From: DATLHO01 sp035539855
Lineage (GTDB): Bacteria; Bacteroidota; Ignavibacteria; OLB7
Reading direction: 5' to 3'
NCBI GenBank assembly: GCA_035539855.1
Contig: DATLHO010000099.1
Coordinates: 1-25,297 of the forward strand
DNA: 25,297 bases
The translations under genes and the position numbers were made by a program. Below are positions 16,022 through 24,129 of this stretch, in pieces. Below the pieces are notes generated by a model that was not told the DNA's origin, ran no database searches, and saw only the letters and a program-made list of their open reading frames with translations. Each line of letters opens with the position of its first letter. Position 1 is the first letter of the stretch.

Positions 16022-19000
16022 TCACTCCACGATCGTCAGCGCGATCGGGCCGCTGTTGCCGCGCACTTCCGGGTAGTACATGAGCGCGCCCACCGACGGC
16101 ATCACCGAGTAGCGCCCCGGGATCTGCGCGCGCATGATGTAGCTGAACTCCTGCTCGGCCACCGGCATCCACCGCGCGAAGAACGCGACCTTCTCGTCGC
16201 GTACCTCGCGATCGGCATACCACCAGTACCAGCCGTACCATCCCCGTTCGTGCCGCGCCTTCTCGTCGTACATCGGCTCACCGGGAATCGTGTAGCCGTC
16301 GGTGTTCGAGACGACCTCGCAGCCGGCGGGAAGCGGATCCTCCAGCATGAAGTAGTCGTGCGCCGCATCCGGACGCACCGTCACCTTGACGAAGATCTCG
16401 TCGCCGGTGCGCACCGTCCCGCTGAACGGGCGCTTCGTGTAGACGTAGACGTCGCCCTGCCGCTCCTTGCGCAGCAGTGAGTACTCGCGCGTGACCCGAT
16501 AGCCGGCGCTCGCCTGTTGAATGGCCGACCCGGTCGCGTAGTACGACAGGCGCGCGGCACTGTAGAGCTTGCCGGCTCCGGACTTCTCGACGGTCACCGT
16601 GTTCGCTCCCGTTCGCAGCTTCGAGCGATCGAGCTTGATCACGCGGCCCTCGCCGTAGACGTCGGCGCGCGTGAAGCGGCCGGTGCCGACTTCGGCTCCG
16701 TTGACCTTGACGACGTACGTGTAATCCGGATCGAGCTCGCGAGAGGCGCGCAGGTAATCCGACAGAGAGTAGATGACCATCGCGGTCTGCCGCGTGTTGT
16801 GCCAGGCATCGCCCTCGCGCTGCGACAGCAGCCACCGAATGCCGCGACGCACCTGCTCGGTCTCCCCACGCACGGCGAGGATCGCGTTGACCGTCAGCGC
16901 GGTCGTCTCGACCATGTCGTCCTGCCAGCTGTAGTGCCAGCCCTTGCCCTTCCAGTAGGTCGACGTGCCCGACTCGGTCGCGGCGCCCTCGAGTTTCGCG
17001 ACGAGACTCGCCGCCTGCGACGTGAGGCCGGCGCTGCGGCTTGCGAGCGCAAGCAGCGCACGCGCGTAGTTGTTGATCGTGTCGCGCCGCGCGAGCGTCG
17101 AGATCCTGTCGACGACCGCCTTCTGCGGCGCGCCCTCGCTGGCGAGGCTGAGGACGTAGAGCGCGTACGACTCCGTGGTCGCGTCGAGCATGCCGCGGCT
17201 GGATCGACGCTGGTCGGTCTGGCCGCGATCGGTAGTGGGTTTCTCGAGCACCGCCCGGCGCAGCGCATCGAGTCCGCGCGTCTGCCGCTGCTCGTCGACG
17301 GCGAAGCCCGCCTGGCGGGCGATGTGCAGGCCGTACGAGACGTAGGCGGTCATGAACACATCGCTGCCGTCGTTCGACCACCAGCCCCAGCCGCCCTCCT
17401 CGTTCTGCATGCCGTAGAGCCGCTGCAGACCGGCGTTGGCCATGCGCGGGATCTCTGCCCGGCGTCCCTGGTCGAACGGCACGTTGAGCTGATCGAGCGT
17501 CCGCGCGACGACGATCGTCGGGAGGAAGCGGCTCATCGTCTGCTCGACGCAGCCGTACGGATAGCCGATGAGCTCGTCGAGCGCGCCGAGAAGCGAGCCC
17601 GCGAGCGACGGCGTGACGGTCACCGCGAGCTCTCCGCTCGACGGCTCGGTCTGCTCCGGCAGCGTCAGCGTCAGCGTTCCGCTGCCGGTGCGGTCGTCGA
17701 ACTCGCCGGACTCGCCGGTCGTCACGCGCAGTCCGCGCGGCAGCACGGGAACCGGGAGCTCGACGGCGTCGGATTCCTCGTTGGTGAGCGCCTTGACCGT
17801 GAGCGTCGCGGTACCTGTCGACGGAGCGGTGATCCGCCAGTCGAGACGCTGCTCGCCGTTGGCGGCAATCGAGATCGTCCGCGACGACTCGGCGAGCTTC
17901 ACGTTCGTTCCGGAGAACTCCACCTTCGTCTGCTTGGCGCTCGAGAGGTAGTTGTGGACGGTCGTGGAGATGACGAGCTCATCCCCCTGGATGAGGAAGC
18001 GCGGCGTCTCCATGCGCACGAGCAGGTCCTTGCGTGCGACGACGCGCGAGACCGACTGGCCGACCGCGGTGTTGCGCGTGACGCCGCGCGCGGTGATGCG
18101 CCAGGTCGTGAGGTTGTCCGGGAAGTTGACGTCGAGCCTGACGCGTCCGTCGGCGCCGGTGCGCGCCGAGGGCGTCCAGAACATCATGTCCTGGAAGTTC
18201 CTGCGCATCGCCGGCTGCACGAACATCTGACCCTTGACGTCGCCGAACGCCAGCGTGCGCGCGCCGTCGCGGCCGGAGGCGTCGGCCATCTGCTTGTTCG
18301 CCGCGCCGGATTCGGCGCTGGCCGGAGCGGCCGACAGCAGCGCGTCGCCGGAGGCCATCCTGCGCGCGTCGCCGTAGAAGTTGAACGCCAGCGACGAGCT
18401 CGTCGAGACCTCGTTCCAGCGGTTGCCGTAGAAGAAGCGCTGGATCTCCTGGGTCGCGTCGGGCATGATCGAGTAGACCGCCTCGTCGACCATCGCGAGG
18501 GCGACGTCGACGTCGGCGACCGGTCGGCCGTCCTCGTCGAGCGCGCGCACGGTCACGCTGCCGCGCTCGGCCGGTCGGTACAGCGACTTGTCGGTCTCGA
18601 CCTCGAGGCGGATCGTCCTGCCCTTCGGCACGACGGTGATGCGCTGGCTCTCGGTGTAGAGCTCGTCGTTGACGATCGTCGACGCGTTGAGGTAGAACAC
18701 GGGTGCGAACCGCTCCTCGATCGGCATGCGCACGATCGCGGAGTTGGCGCTGAGCCGTTCGACCGAGTACCGATAGATCGTCGCGCCCTCGGCGGTGATC
18801 AGCGCGTCGACGTTCGCGGCGGGCATGATCACCAGTGCGCTCATCGTCTCGCCGGGCGAGTACGACTGCTTGTCGGGGATCACCTGGACGTCGCTCGATC
18901 CCTCGCGATACCAGTTCGCATAGGTCTGGTCGGCGACGTAGATGTAGCTCGACTCGGTGATCGACGTGCCGCGCGCATCCCTTGCCGCGACCTCGACCTC

Positions 19001-20935
19001 GAAGTAGCCCGGCTCGGTCGCCTTGTAGGAAACGGTGCCCTCGCCCTTCGCGTCGGTCGCGCCGGAGCCCGACCAGATCGTCTGCGTGCGACGCTTGTAC
19101 TCGGTCTCGGTGCCGGTCTTGATCGGATCCCACCACGTGCGCGTCACGCGCACTGTGAACGGCGAGGCAACCGGGCGGTCGCCGTCGAAGGTCGCGATGC
19201 CGACGTTGATCCTGGCGTCTTCGCCCGGGCGGTAGACGTACTCGTCGGTGCGCGTCGTGATGTAGAACTCACCGCGCGTGACCTCGACGGATTTCGCTCC
19301 GGAGATCGAGCGTCGGCTGTTGTCGACGACGTTGGCCTGGATGCGATAGACGTAGTCGTCGTCGGCGGTGCCGCTCGTCGGCACCGTGATCTGCAGCGTT
19401 CCGTCGGGATTGAGCGTCGCCTCCTGCGACTGGATCATCTCCATGCGGTACGTGTAGAAGTCGCTCGACTCCTCGTAGAGATACGCCCAGTCGCTTCCGC
19501 GCCACCACGGCCGCCAGTACTTCGCCCGATAGACGAAGTACTCGACCTGGGCGTTGGCGACGGGGGAGCCGAAGAAGTACTCGGCCTTGACGGTCGCGGT
19601 GATCGCGTCGCCGCGCGTGTACTGGCCTCGGTCCGTCGTGACCTCGACCTTGTATTCCGGCTTCTTGTACTCCTCGACGGCGAAGTTGAACCAGTGATCC
19701 TCCTCGCCGGTGCGCACGCGAATCGTATAGGTGCCGAGCGGAGGCTCGTCGCCGAGCACGAGCTCTCCGTTGAAGGTGCCCATGTCGTTGAGCCGCAGCG
19801 TGTCGCGTCGCACGACGCCGTCGCGCGCGTCGCGAACCTCGACGGCGACGTCGCCGCTGGTCGGCGTCTCGTAGGTGCCGTCGGTCGTAATGCCGCGGAC
19901 GATGCCGCGGTAGAAGACTTTCTGCGCGGGCCGGTAGACCGGACGATCGGTGTGCAGGTAGATCGTCTGCCGTCCCTGACCCTCATCGCCATAGTAGTAG
20001 GGATCGCTGATGACGAAGTTCCCGTCCTTCTCGCCGAGGACGAGGAGCTGGCGGTTGCGGACCATCCAGCGCCACTCGTCGGGGTCGGCGTCGGCCGGTC
20101 GCTCGGCCGGAGGCGACGGCGGGATCGGCACCTCGATGAGCCCGTCGCCGCCGGTCGCCTTCTCTGCGAAGATCTTGCCCGCTCGCGCGACCGTGAGGTC
20201 GAAGCCGGAAACCTTCTCGCCGGAGCGACGGTTGGTCACCCAGGCGAGCGCCTTGTCATTGGCCTGCTTGATGACCATCCCGTACTCGGAGATCACGAGG
20301 GCGGTGACCGCGCGGCTGCCGCGCGTGCGCGCCTCGATCAGATAGACGCCCTTCTCCTTGATCGGCACCTTCACCGACTCGTACGTCCACTGGTCCTTGC
20401 GAGGGGCGACGCGGTGCTGCCACTGGGTGACGACCTCGTAGCGCTCGGCGCCCTTGGGAATGTCGTCGCCGCTCGGCTCGGTCGGCTTCGTCTTCGCCGA
20501 CGTCTTCGCGCGCGCGGCGTCGCGCTTCTCGGCCTTCGTTCCGTTGAGATCGGCGGCGTCGCGGATGGCGCGCCGGGCGTCGGCGGGCATGACGTCGCGG
20601 GCGGCATAGCGCGCGTCGCGCTCGACCTTGTCGACACCCTGGCGGATCATCTCGAACGTGTTCGGCGGCACGAGTGCCAGCAGCGACGGCGAGTGGGGAT
20701 CCTTCTGGGCGAGGAAGAACTCGACGGGATCGGAGATCCGGAAGGCCCGGAACTTCACCGTGGTCCCGCCGATCTGGTTGCCGCTGATCTCCACGGCGAT
20801 CTCCGGATCGCCGGGCGCGAAGATCCGGTTCGACGAGAGCGAGAAGTGGAACGACTCGTTGTCGCCGCTGAAGGCGAGCGCGGTCAGACTGGCGAAAACC
20901 ACCAGGAGGCGGGTGGCGAGCGACGTGAGCTTCAT
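16022..20935 (-). CDS. Periplasmic alpha-2-macroglobulin family protein with thioester
   Basis: A 1637-residue exported protein, close in length to E. coli YfhM/ECAM. Residues 1-24 form a signal peptide (RLLVVFASLTALAFS) with no lipobox cysteine. The MG2-like domain begins near 322 (HTDRPVYRPAQKVFYRGIVR); further macroglobulin domains start near 435, 560, 690 and 775, recognised by repeats of the TDRxxYxxG or DKSLYRPAE type. A flexible Ala/Ser/Gly-rich stretch at about 860-900 may be the protease bait region. The A2M domain follows (FWTPSARTGADGRVRLDV). The thioester motif is intact: C1129-V-E-Q1132 in PYGCVEQTMSRFLP, followed by the alpha-alpha toroid. Known members trap proteases covalently in the periplasm. 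The partner gene pbpC, often adjacent, is absent in view. AAGGAA eight bases before the ATG is a good ribosome site. Confidence 0.95.
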   Translation of the reverse strand: MKLTSLATRLLVVFASLTALAFSGDNESFHFSLSSNRIFAPGDPEIAVEISGNQIGGTTVKFRAFRISDPVEFFLAQKDPHSPSLLALVPPNTFEMIRQGVDKVERDARYAARDVMPADARRAIRDAADLNGTKAEKRDAARAKTSAKTKPTEPSGDDIPKGAERYEVVTQWQHRVAPRKDQWTYESVKVPIKEKGVYLIEARTRGSRAVTALVISEYGMVIKQANDKALAWVTNRRSGEKVSGFDLTVARAGKIFAEKATGGDGLIEVPIPPSPPAERPADADPDEWRWMVRNRQLLVLGEKDGNFVISDPYYYGDEGQGRQTIYLHTDRPVYRPAQKVFYRGIVRGITTDGTYETPTSGDVAVEVRDARDGVVRRDTLRLNDMGTFNGELVLGDEPPLGTYTIRVRTGEEDHWFNFAVEEYKKPEYKVEVTTDRGQYTRGDAITATVKAEYFFGSPVANAQVEYFVYRAKYWRPWWRGSDWAYLYEESSDFYTYRMEMIQSQEATLNPDGTLQITVPTSGTADDDYVYRIQANVVDNSRRSISGAKSVEVTRGEFYITTRTDEYVYRPGEDARINVGIATFDGDRPVASPFTVRVTRTWWDPIKTGTETEYKRRTQTIWSGSGATDAKGEGTVSYKATEPGYFEVEVAARDARGTSITESSYIYVADQTYANWYREGSSDVQVIPDKQSYSPGETMSALVIMPAANVDALITAEGATIYRYSVERLSANSAIVRMPIEERFAPVFYLNASTIVNDELYTESQRITVVPKGRTIRLEVETDKSLYRPAERGSVTVRALDEDGRPVADVDVALAMVDEAVYSIMPDATQEIQRFFYGNRWNEVSTSSSLAFNFYGDARRMASGDALLSAAPASAESGAANKQMADASGRDGARTLAFGDVKGQMFVQPAMRRNFQDMMFWTPSARTGADGRVRLDVNFPDNLTTWRITARGVTRNTAVGQSVSRVVARKDLLVRMETPRFLIQGDELVISTTVHNYLSSAKQTKVEFSGTNVKLAESSRTISIAANGEQRLDWRITAPSTGTATLTVKALTNEESDAVELPVPVLPRGLRVTTGESGEFDDRTGSGTLTLTLPEQTEPSSGELAVTVTPSLAGSLLGALDELIGYPYGCVEQTMSRFLPTIVVARTLDQLNVPFDQGRRAEIPRMANAGLQRLYGMQNEEGGWGWWSNDGSDVFMTAYVSYGLHIARQAGFAVDEQRQTRGLDALRRAVLEKPTTDRGQTDQRRSSRGMLDATTESYALYVLSLASEGAPQKAVVDRISTLARRDTINNYARALLALASRSAGLTSQAASLVAKLEGAATESGTSTYWKGKGWHYSWQDDMVETTALTVNAILAVRGETEQVRRGIRWLLSQREGDAWHNTRQTAMVIYSLSDYLRASRELDPDYTYVVKVNGAEVGTGRFTRADVYGEGRVIKLDRSKLRTGANTVTVEKSGAGKLYSAARLSYYATGSAIQQASAGYRVTREYSLLRKERQGDVYVYTKRPFSGTVRTGDEIFVKVTVRPDAAHDYFMLEDPLPAGCEVVSNTDGYTIPGEPMYDEKARHERGWYGWYWWYADREVRDEKVAFFARWMPVAEQEFSYIMRAQIPGRYSVMPSVGALMYYPEVRGNSGPIALTIVE

Positions 20936-20943
20936 TGGCGATG

Positions 20944-20949
20944 TTCCTT
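20944..20949 (-). promoter_or_regulatory. Ribosome binding site of the alpha-2-macroglobulin gene
   Basis: AAGGAA on the minus strand, eight bases before the ATG at 20935, supports that start. Confidence 0.55.
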
Positions 20950-21042
20950 GGGTGCGACGCAGGGCATGGGGGGCGCCGGAACTTACGTGATTCCGGGTCC
21001 TTCGGAAAAAGGACGCCCGGCGACGGGAGCGTAACCGCGTGC

Positions 21043-21050
21043 TATCTTCG
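21043..21050 (+). promoter_or_regulatory. TATCTTCG octamer upstream of the cupin gene (possible -10 element)
   Basis: TATCTTCG lies 23 bases before the cupin ATG in the 138-base divergent gap with the macroglobulin gene. The distance suits a -10 box with a short leader. No TTGACA-like -35 is seen 16-18 bases upstream. Confidence 0.4.
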
Positions 21051-21073
21051 CCGCATCACGGAGCACCCGACTC

Positions 21074-21412
21074 ATGTTCATCGAAGACTACCGCCGGCTC
21101 GCGCGCTTCGACGAGGGGAAGATGCAGAAGATCACCCTCTTCGAGTCGCATCGCATGTTCGCCGATCTCTACTGCCTGCTGCCCGGCCAGGAGCAGCGCG
21201 CGCACAGCCATCACGACAACGACAAGCTCTACTTCGTCCTCGAGGGAGAGGGGACGTTTCTCGTCGGAGCGAGCGAGACGAGGCTCGGCGTTGGAGGATG
21301 CTGCGTGGCGCCGGCGGGGGAGCCTCACGGCGTGCGCAACGACTCCGATGGACAGCTCGTCGTGCTCGTGACGATGGCTCCGCACCCGTCGATCCATTCG
21401 CCGGGCTCGTAA
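21074..21412 (+). CDS. Small single-domain cupin
   Basis: A 112-residue protein with a cupin_2 barrel. Motif 1 is visible as HSHHDNDKLYFVLEGEG (H44, H46) and motif 2 as VAPAGEPHGVRN (H85). The usual motif 1 glutamate position reads Asp/Lys, so metal binding may use two or three histidines plus D50. Cupins of this size bind small molecules or act as sugar isomerases or dioxygenases; none can be chosen here. It has no signal peptide. It is transcribed away from the macroglobulin gene and is followed 90 bases later by a peroxiredoxin on the same strand. GGAG ten bases before the ATG is a plausible ribosome site. Confidence 0.88.
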   Translation: MFIEDYRRLARFDEGKMQKITLFESHRMFADLYCLLPGQEQRAHSHHDNDKLYFVLEGEGTFLVGASETRLGVGGCCVAPAGEPHGVRNDSDGQLVVLVTMAPHPSIHSPGS

Positions 21413-21428
21413 CGTTCTGTCATGCGGG

Positions 21429-21463
21429 ATCGCTCTGGCTCGCTCTCTGCGTATATGAGCGAT
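21429..21463. promoter_or_regulatory. Dyad in the leader of the peroxiredoxin gene
   Basis: ATCGCTC (21429-21435) and GAGCGAT (21457-21463) form a perfect 7-bp inverted repeat with a 21-base spacer in the 90-base gap between cupin and peroxiredoxin. It could be a regulator site or a leader hairpin. It does not match an OxyR-type site by eye. Confidence 0.3.
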
Positions 21464-21502
21464 ACGTTTGCCAGTCGATCACTGTAGAGGGGCCCGGGCA
21501 CG

Positions 21503-22033
21503 ATGAGCGATCCGATCAAGTCCGCACGACTCGTCCTCCGGCGCCTGCTGGCACTGTTTACCCCGTCCAATTCGATTCGTCCCATGGTGAAAGAAGGAGA
21601 CCCCGCGCCGGAGATCGAGGCAATTGCCACCGATGGCAGCACGATTCGCCTCGCCGACTTCAAGGGCCGCAACAACGTCGTCATCTACTTCTATCCCGCC
21701 GACGACACGGCGGGGTGCACGCGTCAGGCCTGCGACCTGCGCGACGCCAAACCGCAGTTCGACGCGACGGACACGGTGATCCTCGGTGTCAGCACCGACG
21801 ACCTGGACTCGCATCGCGCGTTCACCGACAAGTACTCGCTCAACTTCCCGCTGCTCGTCGACACCGACGGCGCGATCTGCGACGCCTTCGGCGTGCCGCA
21901 CGAGGGTGGCGCGCGCCGTGTTACCTTCCTCATCGACACGAACGGCCGCGTTGCGCGCGTCTGGGAAAAGGTGAGCGTCCTCTCGCATCGCGACGACGTC
22001 AGCGAGGCGATCGCGGCGCTCGGCCATTCCTGA
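21503..22033 (+). CDS. bcp: Thiol peroxidase, BCP/PrxQ-type peroxiredoxin
   Basis: A 176-residue protein that reduces hydrogen peroxide and organic hydroperoxides with thioredoxin-type reductants, in the cytosol. The core YFYPADDTAGCTRQAC carries the peroxidatic C72 and, five residues on, C77 as resolving cysteine, the pattern of the atypical two-Cys BCP/PrxQ group. The conserved FPLLVDTDGAICDAFGV and RVTFLIDTNGRV strands are present. The start is uncertain: 21503 has GAGGGG ten bases upstream but gives a 27-residue basic extension with weaker third-position GC; the ATG at 21584 (MVKEGDPAPEIEA) matches the usual family N-terminus but lacks a ribosome site. Confidence 0.94.
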   Translation: MSDPIKSARLVLRRLLALFTPSNSIRPMVKEGDPAPEIEAIATDGSTIRLADFKGRNNVVIYFYPADDTAGCTRQACDLRDAKPQFDATDTVILGVSTDDLDSHRAFTDKYSLNFPLLVDTDGAICDAFGVPHEGGARRVTFLIDTNGRVARVWEKVSVLSHRDDVSEAIAALGHS

Positions 22034-22127
22034 GGCCGCCTGCGCCGCCGGACCAACGCTGTCGACCCGCTCCGCCGCCCGGCGACTGCCACGGCGGTCT
22101 TCGATACGGATCAGACCCGAGCCTTCC

Positions 22128-24065
22128 ATGAGATCGTTGATGCTCCCTCTCCGCCCCTTCATGCTCTGCGTGCTCTTCGCGTTGTATGCCGCGCCGATCA
22201 TCGCGCAGACGCCGCACGGCGACACCCACGGTGACGCCACGGCCGCACCGACTGCGACCGCCGCTGCTGTGGCCACGCCGCCGGCAATGGAGAACACGTG
22301 GCGTCACATGGTGCCGCGCGACACGATGCTCGCACGCGTGCGCATGCACGTCATGGCGCTCGCGCACGACTCGATGGGCGGACGCCGACCGCCGGGCCGG
22401 GGCAACACGCTCGCCGCGGCATACGTCGGCCGCGCGTTCGAGCGCGCGGGGCTGCTGCCACTCGGGACCGAGGGCTCGCGCCGGCGCGCGAAGAAGGGAC
22501 CCGAGCGCTTCTACGAGACCTTCAGCTACCTGCACGGCGTCGATGTCGGCAAGGGGAACGCGGCGGTGATCAAGCGCGCGGGCGGCCAGCCGGAGATCAT
22601 CCTGGCTCCGGGCGCGGACTTCACGCCGCTCGGCTTCTCGAGCAACGCGACGGCGACCGGTCCGCTGGTCTTCGTCGGCTACGGCCTGCGCGACTCCGCC
22701 TCCGGCTACGACGACTACGCCGGCGTCGACGCGCGCGGAGCGATCCTGGTGATGATGCGCTATTCGCCCGAGGGCGACGTGCCGCACGGACGCTTCAGCA
22801 ACGCTGCGAGCTGGACGTCGAAGGTGCGCGCGGCGGTCGATCACGGAGCGAAGGGCATCATCTTCATCAATCAGCCGGGCGAGCTCTCCGAGCTGCCTCC
22901 GGTGAGCTTCATCCGCGGCTTCCTCGATGCGGGGATCCCGTGTCTGTTCGCGACGGACGGCTCGCTCGCGGCGCTGCGCGATCCGTCGGGTCGCACGCTC
23001 ACCGAGCTTCGGTCGATCATCGACTCGACACTGCAGCCGGCCTCGTTCGCGCTCGACGGCGCGAAGGCGACGATCACCGCCAGCGTCAAGCGCCTGGAGT
23101 CACCGATCCCGAACATCGTCGGCCTGCTGCCGGGCACGGACCCGACGCTGCGCGACGAAACGATCGTCATCGGCGCGCACTTCGATCACCTCGGCGACGG
23201 CGGCGAAGGCTCGCTCGCCGGCGGAAGCGCTCCTGCGATCCACTACGGCGCCGACGACAACGCCTCGGGTACCGCAGGAATGCTCGCGCTCGCCGAGGAG
23301 CTCGCGGGTCGACGCGACAACCGCCGCACGATCATGTTCATCGCCTTCAATGCGGAGGAGGTGGGTCTGCTCGGCTCGCAGAATTTCCTGCGCGGAGCGG
23401 AGCTGCCGAAGGGCATGCGGATCGTCGCGATGATCAACCTGGACATGATCGGCCGGCTCGACTCGCTCAAGCTGCAGGTGCAGGGCACCGGCACGTCGCC
23501 CGTGTTCGAGCCGCTGCTCGACTCGCTCAACCCGGGTCTGGCGCTGAAGTATTCGAAGGAGGGATTCGGTCCGAGCGATCACGCGAGCTTCTACACGAAG
23601 GGGATTCCCGTGCTCGCGTTCTTCACCGGTGTGCATCGCGACTACCATCGTCCGAGCGACACGTGGGAGAAGATCAACTACGACGGCGAGGTGCGCATCG
23701 TCGACTTCGTCGCGCAGGTCACGCGCGCGCTCGATCAGTTGCCGACGGCGCCGACGTTTACCAAGGCCGATCCGCCGGTCGCCGCACGGCGCAGCTCCGG
23801 CTTCAACGTCTACGTCGGCACGATGCCCGACTACGGCTACGAAGGTCGCGGACTGCGGATCACGGGCACATCGGGTGGATCGCCGGCGGAGAAGGCGGGG
23901 CTGGTCGAGGGGGATATCATCGTCAGGATGGGAGACTATCCCATCGCGAACATCTACGACTACATGGATGCGCTCGGCCACTTCAAGGCCGCGCAGCCCG
24001 TGCTCACGACGATCATGCGCGCGGGGAACGAGATGACCGTCACGATCGTGATGGGCGCGCGCTGA
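22128..24065 (+). CDS. Exported M28-family zinc metallopeptidase with PA and PDZ domains
   Basis: A 645-residue secreted enzyme. Residues 1-26 are a signal peptide (LCVLFALYAAPIIAQ), then an Ala/Thr-rich linker. A protease-associated insert spans roughly 150-320 (PLVFVGYGLRDSASGYDDYAGVDARG). The M28 catalytic domain has its zinc ligands and base in order: H351 in IGAHFDHLG, D376/D377 in YGADDNASGT, E410/E411 in FNAEEVGLLGS, D439 in NLDMIGR, and H507 in DYHRPSDTWEKI. A C-terminal PDZ domain (about 555-645; GSPAEKAGLVEGDIIVRMGD) follows. The family cleaves N-terminal amino acids from peptides; substrate choice is not visible. The ATG at 22128 begins the signal peptide; no Shine-Dalgarno is seen. 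It runs convergent with the next gene. Confidence 0.94.
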   Translation: MRSLMLPLRPFMLCVLFALYAAPIIAQTPHGDTHGDATAAPTATAAAVATPPAMENTWRHMVPRDTMLARVRMHVMALAHDSMGGRRPPGRGNTLAAAYVGRAFERAGLLPLGTEGSRRRAKKGPERFYETFSYLHGVDVGKGNAAVIKRAGGQPEIILAPGADFTPLGFSSNATATGPLVFVGYGLRDSASGYDDYAGVDARGAILVMMRYSPEGDVPHGRFSNAASWTSKVRAAVDHGAKGIIFINQPGELSELPPVSFIRGFLDAGIPCLFATDGSLAALRDPSGRTLTELRSIIDSTLQPASFALDGAKATITASVKRLESPIPNIVGLLPGTDPTLRDETIVIGAHFDHLGDGGEGSLAGGSAPAIHYGADDNASGTAGMLALAEELAGRRDNRRTIMFIAFNAEEVGLLGSQNFLRGAELPKGMRIVAMINLDMIGRLDSLKLQVQGTGTSPVFEPLLDSLNPGLALKYSKEGFGPSDHASFYTKGIPVLAFFTGVHRDYHRPSDTWEKINYDGEVRIVDFVAQVTRALDQLPTAPTFTKADPPVAARRSSGFNVYVGTMPDYGYEGRGLRITGTSGGSPAEKAGLVEGDIIVRMGDYPIANIYDYMDALGHFKAAQPVLTTIMRAGNEMTVTIVMGAR

Positions 24066-24084
24066 CGTCGAGGTAAGGACAACC

Positions 24085-24129
24085 GAGGCCGCGTCAGCCC
24101 TGCGTCGATCGCCGGCCCGACGCGGCCTC
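24085..24129. terminator. Inverted repeat between convergent genes, overlapping a coding 3' end
   Basis: GAGGCCGCGTC (24085-24095) pairs perfectly with GACGCGGCCTC (24119-24129) around a 23-base loop. It lies 20 bases after the M28 stop and covers the last 12 codons or so of the opposing gene, whose stop is at 24094. No T-run follows in either direction; a bidirectional stem-type terminator is inferred. Confidence 0.5.

Noticed and set aside
16517..21034. A 1505-codon open frame on the plus strand opposite the macroglobulin
   Set aside because: It is an antisense shadow caused by high third-position GC; its translation is Arg/Asp/Val/Leu-rich without domains, and the minus-strand frame has a signal peptide, macroglobulin domains and thioester.
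22298..24076. A 592-codon plus-strand frame overlapping the M28 gene
   Set aside because: Arg-rich off-frame reading; all zinc ligands and the signal peptide are in the other frame.
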